From positions 5,730 through 69,729 of the forward strand of contig JANOMT010000014.1 of the NCBI GenBank assembly GCA_031420415.1: a stretch of DNA of 64,000 nt. The letters are read 5' to 3'. The position numbers and the translations under genes were made by a program. Of this stretch, positions 17,106 to 26,002 are shown piece after piece; position 1 is the stretch's first letter, and every line of letters starts with the position of its first letter. Source of the stretch: JANYGA01 sp031420415. GTDB lineage: Bacteria > Vulcanimicrobiota > Vulcanimicrobiia > Vulcanimicrobiales > Vulcanimicrobiaceae. The notes under the pieces are model-generated. The model had not been told where the DNA came from, did no database searches, and was given only the letters and a program-made list of their open reading frames with translations.

Positions 17106-19964
17106 ATGGCAACGAACGAGACGCTCGCGACCGACTACCGCTCGACGGTCAACCTGCTCAAATCCGACTTCCCGATGCGCGGCGATCTGCCGAAAAAAGA
17201 GCCCGCGCGCGTCGCGTGGTGGCGCGAGCAACGCGTCTACGAGAAACGACTCGCCGCCAACGCCGGGAACCCGCAGTGGATCCTTCACGACGGCCCGCCG
17301 TATGCCAACGGCAACATGCACATGGGGCACTTCGTCAATCGCGTCCTCAAAGACGCGTTCGTTAAAGTGCACTTGCTCGATGGGTTCGACGCGCGGTTCG
17401 TTCCGGGGTGGGACATGCACGGGCTTCCGATCGAGTTCGAAACGCTCAAATTTCTCGGACTCGATTTTCATAAAGTCGATCCGATCGAACTGCGCGCGAA
17501 ATGTCGCGAACGCGCGATCCATTGGCTCGGCATTCAGCGCGACACGATCTTACGGATGGGCGTGCTCGGCGATTACGAACATCCCTATCGCACGATCGAT
17601 ACCGAGTTCGAAGCGACGATCGTCGATACACTCGCCGATCTCGCCGAAGCCGGACAGATGTATAAGGGTTTGCGCGCGACACTCTGGTGCACTCACGACG
17701 AAACGGCACTAGCGGAAGCCGAGATCGAGTACAAAGATAAGGTTTCGCCCTCGGTCTACGTTCGATTCACGGCAAACGGATTGCAACGCGCGGATCTTTT
17801 CACGCGCTTCGGTCTCGCGGATGTTGCGGACGAACGCGTCTCGGTCGTCATCTGGACGACGACGCCGTGGACCCTTCCCGCGAACGTTGCGATCGCCGTC
17901 AAACCCGATGCGAACTATGCGTTGCAGCGCGTCACGTACGACGATGGCACATCGGAATACGTGATCGCGGCTGAAGCACTCGTAGACGACGTCGTCGCCC
18001 GGATCCAGAGTACGGCTGGGCATTTATCTCACCGCGTCGGTGATGCGATCCTCGGCAGTGCGCTCGTCGGCGCGAACGTGCGTCATCCGTTTCTCGATCG
18101 CGATTCGCTCCTCGTCGGCGCCGAATACGTCGAACTCGAAACCGGAACCGGTGCCGTACATACGGCACCGGGACACGGTGTCGACGATTTCGAAACGGGC
18201 GTGCGGTTCGGGTTGCCGATCCTCAACCCGGTCGATGGTTCGGGTCACTTCGTCGCGGAAGCCGCGCCCTACGCGGGGCTCGAAATCTTCGCAGCAAACG
18301 AGCGCATCATCGCCGATCTCGCCGCGAGCGGCGCACTCGTCCAACAATACGCCTACACGCATTCGTATCCGCATTGCTGGCGTTGTAAGAATCCTGTCAT
18401 CTTCCGCTCGACGGCGCAGTGGTTCATCGCGATGGACGTCAACCGCTTGCGCAAGCGCATCGAAGCGCACGTGCCCGAGGTTGGCTGGTATCCCGCGTGG
18501 GGCGAGAATCGCATGTTGCAGATGATCGAGAATCATCCGGAGTGGTGCGTCTCGCGTCAGCGCACGTGGGGCACCCCGATTCCCGCAGTGATCTGCCGCG
18601 GATGTAACGAGACGATTCTCGATGCTACCGTCGCACGTCGGGTCGCGACGATTTTCCGCGAACGCGGATTACCGGACGCCAACGCCTCGGATCTCTGGTG
18701 GACGGAACCGGTCGAAACGTTTCTGCCCGCGGGCTTTGCGTGCGCGTCGTGCGGCGGGACGGCGTTCGACAAAGAGAAGAACATCGTCGATATTTGGTTT
18801 GAATCGGGCGTGACGCATCGCGCGGTGCTCCGCCAACGCGGCATGCATTGGCCGGCCGATCTCTATCTCGAGGGGAGCGATCAGTATCGCGGCTGGTTCC
18901 GCAGCAATCTCATCACCGCGGTCGCAACGCTCGGTTCGCCGCCGTATAAGAACGTCGTGTCGACGGGCTGGGTCGTCGATGCCAACGGCCGCGCGATGCA
19001 TAAATCGACGGGCAACTACATCGGTGCCGACGACGGCATGCAACAGTACGGTGCCGACGTGTTGCGGCTATGGGTCGCGTCGGTCGAGTTCACGGCCGAT
19101 ATGCGGCTCGGCGACGAACTCCTCAAATCGATCGGCGCGGTCTATCGCAACCTGCGCAATCGCTTCAAGATGCTCCTCGATCTCACCGTCGATCTGCAGC
19201 TCGAAGATCTCGTGCCGCGGGATCGTCTCGAACCGATCGATCGCCTCGCACTCGCACGCCTCGATGAGGTCGCGCACGACGTGGTCGCAGCGTACAAGAG
19301 CTACCGCCTGCACGATGTGTATCTCGCGCTCGTCGATTTCGATACTTCCGATCTCTCCAGTTTCTACATCGAGATGCTCAAGGATCCGGTTTACTCGGGC
19401 GAGCGCGCCGGAGCGCGTCGACGTTCCGCGCAGAGCGCCGCCTTCGCGATCTTCGAATCGCTCTGCGCGCTCTTCGCACCGATCCTTTCATTCACGACCG
19501 AAGAAGCGTGGCAGTGCGTGCCGGAATCGCTGCGCGGCGGGCGCGCCAGTGTCTTCGATCTCTCGTTGCCGCACGGCCGTGCGCGCGGTACGGCCGAGGC
19601 AGCCGAACTCGAGCTTTGGAGCGTCCTCAAACGCTTGCGCACGAGCGTGGCTGCGAGCGATGGCGAACGCGATTTCGCGCTCGCGGCAAAGGTCCACGCG
19701 AGCGAGTCACTCGTGAGTCGCCTCGGTGCCCTCGGCGACGGCGCTCGCGAAGCGCTCGTCGTCTCGGCGCTCGCCATGCACGTCGATGCGACGGCGAACG
19801 ATCTCGAAGCGCGCGTCGAGCTCTCGGCAGCACCGGGTGCGAAATGTCCGCGTTGTCGTAAGACGCTCCCGCTCTCGGGCGATGCCGTCCATCCGACCCT
19901 CTGTGGGCCGTGTGCGACGATCGTTCACGCCCTGCATACCGCGACTGAACCTACGGCTCCGTAG
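17106..19964 (+). CDS. ileS: Isoleucyl-tRNA synthetase
   Basis: 952 residues. Class I signature HMGH lies in DGPPYANGNMHMGH, the WCISRQRxWG-type motif appears as WCVSRQRTWGTPIP, and there is an editing domain and a C-terminal zinc site CPRCRK...CGPC. The KMSKS loop reads AMHKSTGN rather than the usual KMSKS form: the second, catalytic-loop Lys is kept but the first Lys and the middle Ser are replaced. ATG 17106 is the natural start. It ends 21 bp before a bidirectional terminator. Confidence 0.97.
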   Translation: MATNETLATDYRSTVNLLKSDFPMRGDLPKKEPARVAWWREQRVYEKRLAANAGNPQWILHDGPPYANGNMHMGHFVNRVLKDAFVKVHLLDGFDARFVPGWDMHGLPIEFETLKFLGLDFHKVDPIELRAKCRERAIHWLGIQRDTILRMGVLGDYEHPYRTIDTEFEATIVDTLADLAEAGQMYKGLRATLWCTHDETALAEAEIEYKDKVSPSVYVRFTANGLQRADLFTRFGLADVADERVSVVIWTTTPWTLPANVAIAVKPDANYALQRVTYDDGTSEYVIAAEALVDDVVARIQSTAGHLSHRVGDAILGSALVGANVRHPFLDRDSLLVGAEYVELETGTGAVHTAPGHGVDDFETGVRFGLPILNPVDGSGHFVAEAAPYAGLEIFAANERIIADLAASGALVQQYAYTHSYPHCWRCKNPVIFRSTAQWFIAMDVNRLRKRIEAHVPEVGWYPAWGENRMLQMIENHPEWCVSRQRTWGTPIPAVICRGCNETILDATVARRVATIFRERGLPDANASDLWWTEPVETFLPAGFACASCGGTAFDKEKNIVDIWFESGVTHRAVLRQRGMHWPADLYLEGSDQYRGWFRSNLITAVATLGSPPYKNVVSTGWVVDANGRAMHKSTGNYIGADDGMQQYGADVLRLWVASVEFTADMRLGDELLKSIGAVYRNLRNRFKMLLDLTVDLQLEDLVPRDRLEPIDRLALARLDEVAHDVVAAYKSYRLHDVYLALVDFDTSDLSSFYIEMLKDPVYSGERAGARRRSAQSAAFAIFESLCALFAPILSFTTEEAWQCVPESLRGGRASVFDLSLPHGRARGTAEAAELELWSVLKRLRTSVAASDGERDFALAAKVHASESLVSRLGALGDGAREALVVSALAMHVDATANDLEARVELSAAPGAKCPRCRKTLPLSGDAVHPTLCGPCATIVHALHTATEPTAP

Positions 19965-19984
19965 CAATCGCCGGGTCGGAATGC

Positions 19985-20019
19985 AAAGAGGGCCACATCG
20001 TATCGATGCGGCCCTCTTT
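19985..20019. terminator. Bidirectional hairpin terminator between ileS and HU gene
   Basis: An inverted repeat of 16 bp (AAAGAGGGCCACATCG / CGATGCGGCCCTCTTT) with one mismatch and a 3-nt loop lies exactly between the converging ileS and HU genes. The A- and T-rich outer ends allow it to work from both sides. Confidence 0.8.
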
Positions 20020-20041
20020 GCCGGCGAACGCGCGGTCGCGT

Positions 20042-20467
20042 CTAGCGCTTGGCTTTTTTCGCGGCGGTCTTCTTGGCCGTCGCTTTTTTCGCGGCGGGCG
20101 CTTTCTTTACCGGAGAGGCTTTTTTCGCGACGGTCTTCTTAGCAGTCGTCGCTTTTTTCGCGGTCGCTTTCTTCGCCGTGCCGCCGCGTTTGGGTGCACC
20201 GACGGCTTCTTTGAGCGGCTTGCCGGGGATGAACTTGAGCACGCGTTTTGCGGGCACGTTCACGGGTTCGCCCGTCTGCGGATTGCGTGCGACGCGCGCG
20301 GCGCGATCGCGGATCTTGAATTGACCGAACGGCGTGAGTTGGACTTTATCGCCGGCTTTGAGGACTTCGGTCATCTTGTCGAGGATCGACTCGACCATCT
20401 CCGAGACGGTCTTGCGCGGCATTTCGAAGTCTTCTGCGAGTTCTCGCACGAGTTCGTTCTTTGTCAT
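20042..20467 (-). CDS. HU-family DNA-binding protein with lysine-rich tail
   Basis: 141 residues. Residues 1-90 are a typical HU/IHF fold (MTKNELVRELAE start, the GQFKIRDRAARVARNPQTGE beta arm). Residues about 93-141 form a histone H1-like tail of AKKATAKK-type repeats. The tail resembles those of mycobacterial HupB and related long HUs and should add non-specific DNA or RNA binding and compaction. It is transcribed alone from an AT-rich region and ends at the shared terminator. Confidence 0.93.
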   Translation of the reverse strand: MTKNELVRELAEDFEMPRKTVSEMVESILDKMTEVLKAGDKVQLTPFGQFKIRDRAARVARNPQTGEPVNVPAKRVLKFIPGKPLKEAVGAPKRGGTAKKATAKKATTAKKTVAKKASPVKKAPAAKKATAKKTAAKKAKR

Positions 20468-20509
20468 GGGTCCTTTCGGTTACGAGCGTCGGCCCCGATG
20501 ATGGAACCG

Positions 20510-20585
20510 GATTCGGCACAGTATAATATGAATCGTCCCACTTTGTACGGAAATTTACCGAAAACGGGGTATTTTTACGAATTTG
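20510..20585 (-). promoter_or_regulatory. AT-rich promoter-like region upstream of the HU gene
   Basis: This is the most AT-rich stretch nearby in an otherwise GC-rich window. It contains GTATAATATG (TATAAT at 20522-20527), which reads ATTATA on the other strand, so it could serve as a -10 element for either direction. A convincing -35 box at 17 bp is not visible on either strand. The stretch to 20718 shows no other gene. Confidence 0.35.
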
Positions 20586-20718
20586 GGTGATGCGCGACGC
20601 GACCGTGCGTCCGCCCCGAACGTGCTTTGCGCAGGCGATAAACGCTCCATTTTTTTCTACGCAAATCGGTAACACATCGTCGATACGCCGTTCACGACCG
20701 GGCGGCATACTCGAAGCC

Positions 20719-21324
20719 ATGGACGGCATTCATCTCATGGCCACGGCCCTGCACGCGGCCAAAGCGCGGCTCGACGTTTCGGCTGCGAACCTCGCGAACG
20801 TTTCGAGCGACGGATTTCGCAAGAGCGTCGGCCGTGCGACACTCACACGCGACGGTCTCGTCGCAAGTGCGCGCATCGATACGACGCCCGGGCCGCTGCG
20901 ACGAACGGCGCGGACGTTCGATCTCGCAACGGCGGGTACGGGCGGTTTCTTCGTACGCACGCCGGGTGGCGCCACGGTCGAGGTGCGATCGAAATCCTTC
21001 GATCGCGACGCACGAGGCCATCTCGTCGACGAGCGTGGCAACGTTTTGCTGGGTACGCACGGGCCGCTCGTCGTTCGTGAAGATGCGACGATCGATGCGA
21101 GGGGCGACGTGCAGGAAGCCGGCACGATCGTCGCCCGGATCGCGGTACGTCCGGGCACGGCGCTCCAGAGCGGCTTTCTCGAGAGTGCCAATGTCGATAG
21201 CGTGCGCGAGATGGTCGACGTTCTCGGCGAGCAGCGCGCGTTCGAAACGGCGCAAAAAACGCTCGCCGCACTCGACGACGAGCGCCAGAAAGACGCGAAC
21301 GACGTCATCCGGATTAAGGGGTAA
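20719..21324 (+). CDS. Flagellar basal-body rod protein, FlgF/FlgG-like
   Basis: 201 residues. The N-terminal rod motif SAANLANVSSDGFRKS and a C-terminal helix (EMVDVLGEQRAFETAQKTL) are the paired coiled-coil ends of flagellar axial rod proteins. It is short for FlgF or FlgG (about 250), so its central domain is reduced. It is followed by flgG 3 nt downstream and is the likely proximal rod partner. ATG 20719 was chosen because the rod motif should begin about 20 residues in. Confidence 0.8.
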   Translation: MDGIHLMATALHAAKARLDVSAANLANVSSDGFRKSVGRATLTRDGLVASARIDTTPGPLRRTARTFDLATAGTGGFFVRTPGGATVEVRSKSFDRDARGHLVDERGNVLLGTHGPLVVREDATIDARGDVQEAGTIVARIAVRPGTALQSGFLESANVDSVREMVDVLGEQRAFETAQKTLAALDDERQKDANDVIRIKG

Positions 21325-21327
21325 TCG

Positions 21328-22050
21328 ATGAATCGTGCGATGTTCGCCTCCGCAAGTGGCATGGCGGCACAACAACAAAATCTCGACGTCGTCGCAGATA
21401 ATCTCGCGAACGCCGATGTCGCAGGCTTCAAGGGCGCGCAGGCGACGTTCGCGGCGATCGGTGGTAGCGCGCAACTCGGCGTTGCCTCGACGGGAACGCG
21501 AGAAAATTTCGCCCAGGGTAAGCTCATGAAGTCCGGCGGCGCCTTCGATGTCGCAATCGATGGTGGCGGCTTCTTCCGCGTCGCACGTGATGGTGAGCCT
21601 GGGTTTACGCGCGCGGGTTCATTCGCACGCGCGTCCGACGGCTCGCTACGCACGACTGAAGGCTGGACGCTTACGGGCGTTCACCTTCCGGCAGACGCTG
21701 TCGACGTGGCGGTCGCTCCCGATGGCGCGGTTCGCGTCCGTGGACGCGATGGCAAGGAGAGCACGATCGCACGGATCGCGCTTGCGACGTTCGATGTGCC
21801 GGAAAAACTGCGACCGATCGGGTCGGCGGTGTTCGGTGCGACCGGTGCTTCGGGTCACGCGCGCGTGCTCGCTGCCGGCAGCGATCGTGGGCCCAAACTC
21901 GCTTTCGGGATGCTCGAGAAATCCAACGTCTCGATCGTGGAGTCCATGATGGCGATTCTCTCCGCGCAACGCGCGTACGAAGCCAATGCGAAAGGAGTGC
22001 AAGCCGCAGATGAAATGCTTCGGATCGCAAACAATATCCACCGTTCCTAA
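21328..22050 (+). CDS. flgG: Flagellar basal-body rod protein FlgG
   Basis: 240 residues. N-terminal MASASGM-type start with NLDVVADNLANADVAGFK, a central FDVAIDGGGFFRV motif and C-terminal KSNVSIVESMMAILSAQRAY are typical of FlgG-type distal rod proteins. AAGGGG stands 8 nt upstream of ATG 21328. Rod proteins are exported by the flagellar type III apparatus without a cleaved signal. Confidence 0.88.
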   Translation: MNRAMFASASGMAAQQQNLDVVADNLANADVAGFKGAQATFAAIGGSAQLGVASTGTRENFAQGKLMKSGGAFDVAIDGGGFFRVARDGEPGFTRAGSFARASDGSLRTTEGWTLTGVHLPADAVDVAVAPDGAVRVRGRDGKESTIARIALATFDVPEKLRPIGSAVFGATGASGHARVLAAGSDRGPKLAFGMLEKSNVSIVESMMAILSAQRAYEANAKGVQAADEMLRIANNIHRS

Positions 22051-22069
22051 GACCGCGCCCGAGCGCCCG

Positions 22070-22282
22070 ATGCGCGATGCGGCTGCGAGCTTCGAAGCCT
22101 TCCTCGTGCGCGAAGCGTTCGCGCCGCTCGCGAAGGCGATCGGCTTTTACGGCGATACCGTCGTGGCGGCGGTCGCGCAGGCGATGGCACGAAGCGAACG
22201 CGGTGGTCTCACCGATCGCCTCGAGCAGTCGATGCGCTTGGCGGAACCACCCGATTCGGCGACGGATGCGGTGTCGCGATGA
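22070..22282 (+). CDS. FlgJ N-terminal-like rod-binding protein
   Basis: About 70 residues. AAASFEAFLVREAFAPLAKA matches the rod-capping FlgJ N-terminal domain, with no muramidase domain attached. It acts as assembly cap or chaperone for the rod proteins encoded just upstream. ATG 22070 begins immediately before the conserved segment; ATG 22010, inside the end of flgG, is an alternative with a GGAG site. It overlaps the sigma gene by ATGA. Confidence 0.65.
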   Translation: MRDAAASFEAFLVREAFAPLAKAIGFYGDTVVAAVAQAMARSERGGLTDRLEQSMRLAEPPDSATDAVSR

Positions 22283-22956
22283 CCCCGATACCGAGCGCGG
22301 CTCGCGAACTCGCAATCCGCGACCATGTTCCCCTCGTGCGTCAAATCGCGCGTCGCGTGGCACGCGTTGCGACGGGTGCCGAGTTCGACGATCTCGTCGG
22401 TGACGGTTCGCTTGGCCTCATCCGTGCCGTCGATACGTTCGACCGAACGCGCGGAACGTTATTCGAATCGTACGCGAGGCGGCTCATCCTCGGTGCGATG
22501 CTCAATGGCATGCGTCGGCGCGATCCCGTCTCCGAACGCGTTCGTCGTACGCTCCGTCGCGCGGAAGAGCGCCGGTACTTCCTCGCACAAGAACGCGGCA
22601 CGATGCCGACGTTCGTCGAGCTCGAACGCGACGATCCGACACTCCATCGCGCTCGCATCGCGGCGCATCGCCAAGCGACGCTTTCCCTCGACGCTGCCGC
22701 GCCCCTAAAACGCGATCCACTCGCCGATTCGAGCTTGGAGCCCGGTGCGCAGGTTGTCGCGCGTGCCAAACGTGCGGCACTTCAAGAGGCAGTCGCGCTC
22801 TTGCCCGATCGCGAGCGTCGCATCCTCTCGTTGCATTACGCAGACGAACTGAGCCTCCACACGATCGGCTCGCGACTCGCCGTCTCGCCGCAACGCGTGT
22901 CGCAACTCCATCTGAGTGCTCTCGCACGCCTTCGCCGATCGACGTTCGTTCGTTGA
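22279..22956 (+). CDS. FliA/WhiG-type RNA polymerase sigma factor
   Basis: 225 residues. Region 2 has the DDLVGDGSLGLIRAVDTFD motif, then SYARRLILGAMLNGMRRRD. Region 4 ends with SLHTIGSRLAVSPQRVSQLH. Lengths and motifs fit sigma-28 type factors for flagellar genes. Being placed with rod genes supports a motility role. It is translationally coupled to both neighbours (ATGA and TTGA overlaps). No FlgM anti-sigma gene is recognisable nearby. Confidence 0.88.
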   Translation: MTPIPSAARELAIRDHVPLVRQIARRVARVATGAEFDDLVGDGSLGLIRAVDTFDRTRGTLFESYARRLILGAMLNGMRRRDPVSERVRRTLRRAEERRYFLAQERGTMPTFVELERDDPTLHRARIAAHRQATLSLDAAAPLKRDPLADSSLEPGAQVVARAKRAALQEAVALLPDRERRILSLHYADELSLHTIGSRLAVSPQRVSQLHLSALARLRRSTFVR

Positions 22957-23267
22957 GCGCGCGCGTCGATCCCGATGGTGGGTTGCTCGCACTCGGTCTC
23001 ATCACGACAACGACGCCCCCGCCCGAAGTGCTCGCGCCGCTCGCGATCGATCCCGACGAGCGCTACGATGGGCCCGCACTGCCGGGCGATCACCCCGCAT
23101 GGATGCGCGATGCCGTTTCGATGTCGCAACGCGCGCGCGCGCTTCTGGCCGCGCTGCGACCCGTCGTGTTGCATGTCATCGGTGCGTGGGAACATCGCGT
23201 GCGGTCGATCGTCGTTGGCGGTCGATCGATGAAGGTCGACGCGAGCGGCAGCTATCGTCTCGAGTAA
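22953..23267 (+). CDS. Hypothetical protein of the flagellar operon
   Basis: 104 residues starting at TTG 22953, which overlaps the sigma stop codon (TTGA). It is Pro- and Leu-rich at the N-terminus, with no membrane segment or known domain. Coupling to the sigma gene suggests a motility-linked accessory protein. It could also be a non-functional extension, since no family is recognised. Confidence 0.45.
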   Translation: MSARVDPDGGLLALGLITTTTPPPEVLAPLAIDPDERYDGPALPGDHPAWMRDAVSMSQRARALLAALRPVVLHVIGAWEHRVRSIVVGGRSMKVDASGSYRLE

Positions 23268-23306
23268 GCGGTGTCGACCCGCACCAAAGAAGCGCGAGCC
23301 GGTCCC

Positions 23307-23561
23307 CTACGGTCGAGCGTGGTCTAGCGCTAGCGGAGAAGACCGATCGCTGCGGTCACATTTTCGCCGGTCATGCCCTCGCGCAGGATAGCGTCGAACT
23401 TCGTGATCGTTCATCTGAAGCGTCGGCGTGTGGAGGCCAGCGGCTGCGATCGAGAAGGCACCGAAGTGATCGTGCATGAGGCGCACGAACGAGAGCGACG
23501 AGCGCTTCCACTCTTCGTAGCGATAGATGTCGGGATACGCGTTATCGTAGCCGCGGAAGTG
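23307..23561 (-). pseudogene. Decayed fragment of an alkaline phosphatase/phosphoesterase-type gene
   Basis: Directly downstream of the secretin stop, the minus strand reads HFRGYDNAYPDIYRYEEWKR, then SLSFVRLMHDHFGAF and HTPTLQMNDH without an in-frame start. These strings resemble the core of PF04185-type phosphoesterases (YncE/alkaline phosphatase fusions) in order, but about a dozen residues between EEWKR and SLSFV appear deleted. After MNDH the frame degenerates. A +1 shift gives a second plausible coding end, TKFDAILREGMTGENV and on to TAG at 23330-23332. It is about 80 codons of what would be a several-hundred-residue protein, and it occupies the apparent gap between the flagellar and secretin genes. 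Confidence 0.55.
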
Positions 23562-23564
23562 CCG

Positions 23565-25151
23565 TCATGTTGCGTTCGCACCCAACTTGATGATATGCGG
23601 CGTAATGATGATATAGAGGTTGGTCGTCGACGAACGATCGTGACGCAGGTGAAAGAAACCGCCGATGATCGGTAGATCGCCGAAGCCTGGAATTTTCGCG
23701 AAGTTATTGATCTCGTTTTGTTGCACGAGACCGCCGATGACGAATGACTCGCCGTCGCGAACCGTTGCCGACGTCGTGGCTTCGCGTTGGCTTAGTGTCG
23801 GATAGCCCTGCTGGTAGCCCGTGACGCTCGAGACCTGCGAGAAGACGTGCGTCGTCACGAAGCCGTCGGTGCTGATGCGCGGCTGGATCTGCAAGCTCAC
23901 GCCGACGTTGACGTACTGCACCTGCTGCGAAACGGCGTTAACACCCGAGACGGCGATCGACGTGACGATCGGCAGCGCGTCGCCCGTTATGATCTGTGCG
24001 GACGATCCACTTTGCGCGACGACGCGCGGTCGCGCGATGATCTTCCCGTGTCCGCGCGCGACCTGGTCGTACACGGCCGCTTGGATTCCACCTAATCCCG
24101 AACCAACACTCTCGGATTTGATACCGAAGCTGCCGCTCGCGATCGGCCCACCGCCGCTCGTAAAATCGATGCCGACGTCTTTGGCCGCAGAGTCCGTAAG
24201 TTCGACGACTTGTGTTTCTAAAACGACGCTCGCCAGCGGCAGATCGAGCTTCGCGATGATGCCCTTGAGATGTTCGATGACGTCGGCTGGACCGCTGAGC
24301 ACGATTGCGTTCATGCGTCGGTCGACGCCGATATTTTCGTTAATCTGCTGCCCGAGCGAACCCGAGGTTGCAGCGGCGCCATACGACGCGTTCGAGCCGA
24401 ACGACGTCGGAATCCCGCCGAAACCGCCGCCGCCAATCGACGAGATACCGCCGGAACCGAAATTTTGCGCTTGCGGTACGAAGGCGTCGTTCGATGGAAT
24501 CTGTTGTCCCGCAACGAGCAGTCCGACGATTTCGCTCACGTCTGCATATTTAAGCAGCACGACTTCGATCGTCGTGCCCGGTTTCGACGGCGGGATTATT
24601 TCCGCACCTGGTTCGCCATCGCGGAGCGCGCCGGGAGACGTGCCGAACGGCATCGTCGCGCGCGCGGTCGATGCGGCGACGAGATCGATGGCAAGTGTAA
24701 GTCCGCGTCCCACACTCACGCGCGCGTTGACGGGCGTCGCCGTGTGAAACGTGATGTTGAGGTCGCTGCCGACGGCGTCGATCGTGGCGTTCTTGAGCGA
24801 CTCGCTGGTCGCGAGCGACGTCGCCGCATTTGATGCGCGGAGCGTCCCGACGAGCGCGATCGTTACGTCGCTGGTTCCGTCACCATAGAGGCGATACGTC
24901 GGAATGGTGTTGCGAAACGCGAGTTCGATATGCGGCGCGCCCGCGTTGCCCGGGCTCGATCGCGCACGAAGCAGGGTTGCGGTGTAACGATCGGTCTGCG
25001 CGACGACCACGCCTCTGCTCGTGCGCTGCGCGTGGGCGGGTGCCGCCGCCCCGGTCGCCGTCGTCGCGAGCCACGTCGCCGAGAGAAACACCGCGTGAAT
25101 GAAAAAATGCGCGATTCGCCCGATCCGACGGAAGGCTTGTGGACTTTGCAT
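23565..25151 (-). CDS. Secretin (PilQ/GspD-type outer-membrane channel)
   Basis: 528 residues with an N-terminal hydrophobic signal (about 15-40). An N-domain is followed by a Gly/Ser-rich loop and the secretin core (VVLETQVVELTDSAAKDVGI, SQREATTSATVRDGESFVIGG, ending IPGFGDLPIIGGFF and YIIITPHII). It is about right for a minimal secretin without AMIN domains. It forms the outer-membrane pore of type IV pili or type II secretion. No other pilus or secretion gene is in this window, so its system must be encoded elsewhere. It is direct evidence for a diderm envelope. Confidence 0.92.
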   Translation of the reverse strand: MQSPQAFRRIGRIAHFFIHAVFLSATWLATTATGAAAPAHAQRTSRGVVVAQTDRYTATLLRARSSPGNAGAPHIELAFRNTIPTYRLYGDGTSDVTIALVGTLRASNAATSLATSESLKNATIDAVGSDLNITFHTATPVNARVSVGRGLTLAIDLVAASTARATMPFGTSPGALRDGEPGAEIIPPSKPGTTIEVVLLKYADVSEIVGLLVAGQQIPSNDAFVPQAQNFGSGGISSIGGGGFGGIPTSFGSNASYGAAATSGSLGQQINENIGVDRRMNAIVLSGPADVIEHLKGIIAKLDLPLASVVLETQVVELTDSAAKDVGIDFTSGGGPIASGSFGIKSESVGSGLGGIQAAVYDQVARGHGKIIARPRVVAQSGSSAQIITGDALPIVTSIAVSGVNAVSQQVQYVNVGVSLQIQPRISTDGFVTTHVFSQVSSVTGYQQGYPTLSQREATTSATVRDGESFVIGGLVQQNEINNFAKIPGFGDLPIIGGFFHLRHDRSSTTNLYIIITPHIIKLGANAT

Positions 25152-25203
25152 CGCACTGGAGGTCGTCGAGCGCGCGCCGCGGTCCTGTGGCCTTAAGCGA
25201 AAG

Positions 25204-25941
25204 TTAGGTTTGGCGCTCGAGCGATTCGAGCACGCATTCGACGATCGTCGCGATGCGCTCGCTACCGTCGTTGGATGCCGCGAGGACGCTCGCGTGCGAG
25301 ACGTCGCGATCGGGTGTGATGACGTTCGTGATCAGCGAGAGTCCTAAAACGGCGAGGCCGAGTCGACGTGCGGCGATCGTTTCTAGCACGGTCGACATGC
25401 CGACAGCATCGGCACCGAGGCGACGCAGCATCTCCGACTCCGCCGGCGTTTCATACTGCGGTCCGCGCACGCCCGCGTACACGCCGTCGCGAAGCGTTCC
25501 GGTCGCGAGCGTGATGGTGCGTGCGGTCGCGCGGAGCTGCGGGTCGTAGGCGTCGCGCATATTCACGAACGGATCATCGTCGTCGCACGAGATCGGCGAT
25601 GTGCCCGTGAGATTGAGATGATCGCTTGCGATCATCACGTCGCCCGCGGCAAAGCTCGTGTTGAGGCCGCCGGCGGCATTGCTGAGCACGATCGTTCGCG
25701 CTCCGGTCGCGGCGGCGAGTCGAACGAGATACGTGACTTCGCGCGGCGTGAATCCCGCGTAAAGATGCGCGCGACCGGCGAAGGCGACCACGCGCCGATC
25801 GGCCCACGTGCCGACGCGCGCGATACCGAGATGTCCCGCAACGCGGGGTTCGGGCGCACCGAGTTTCGCATAGGCGATGTCGCTGCCGTCGATGCGTGCG
25901 AGCACGGCGGGCGCGAGCCCACTCCCGAGCACCATCGCCAC
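25204..25941 (-). CDS. punA: Purine nucleoside phosphorylase
   Basis: Trimeric-type PNP/MTAP family. VLGSGLAP phosphate loop, SDHLNLTGTSP, GVRGPQYETPAE, MSTVLETIAAR and a C-terminal SLITN are all present. It cleaves purine nucleosides with phosphate to base and ribose-1-phosphate. The coordinates use GTG 25941, but this removes the first helix. The frame stays open upstream through ISTRRLAAAAHRIVKHAGG to an ATT codon at 26007 that overlaps the gpmI stop and has GAGGTG 7 nt upstream. A start there gives 267 residues, the usual family length, and is my preferred reading. Confidence 0.93.
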   Translation of the reverse strand: MAMVLGSGLAPAVLARIDGSDIAYAKLGAPEPRVAGHLGIARVGTWADRRVVAFAGRAHLYAGFTPREVTYLVRLAAATGARTIVLSNAAGGLNTSFAAGDVMIASDHLNLTGTSPISCDDDDPFVNMRDAYDPQLRATARTITLATGTLRDGVYAGVRGPQYETPAESEMLRRLGADAVGMSTVLETIAARRLGLAVLGLSLITNVITPDRDVSHASVLAASNDGSERIATIVECVLESLERQT

Positions 25942-26002
25942 ATCGATCGGACCGCCCGCATGTTTGACGATGCGATGCGCCGCGGCGGCGAGACGCCTCG
26001 TG

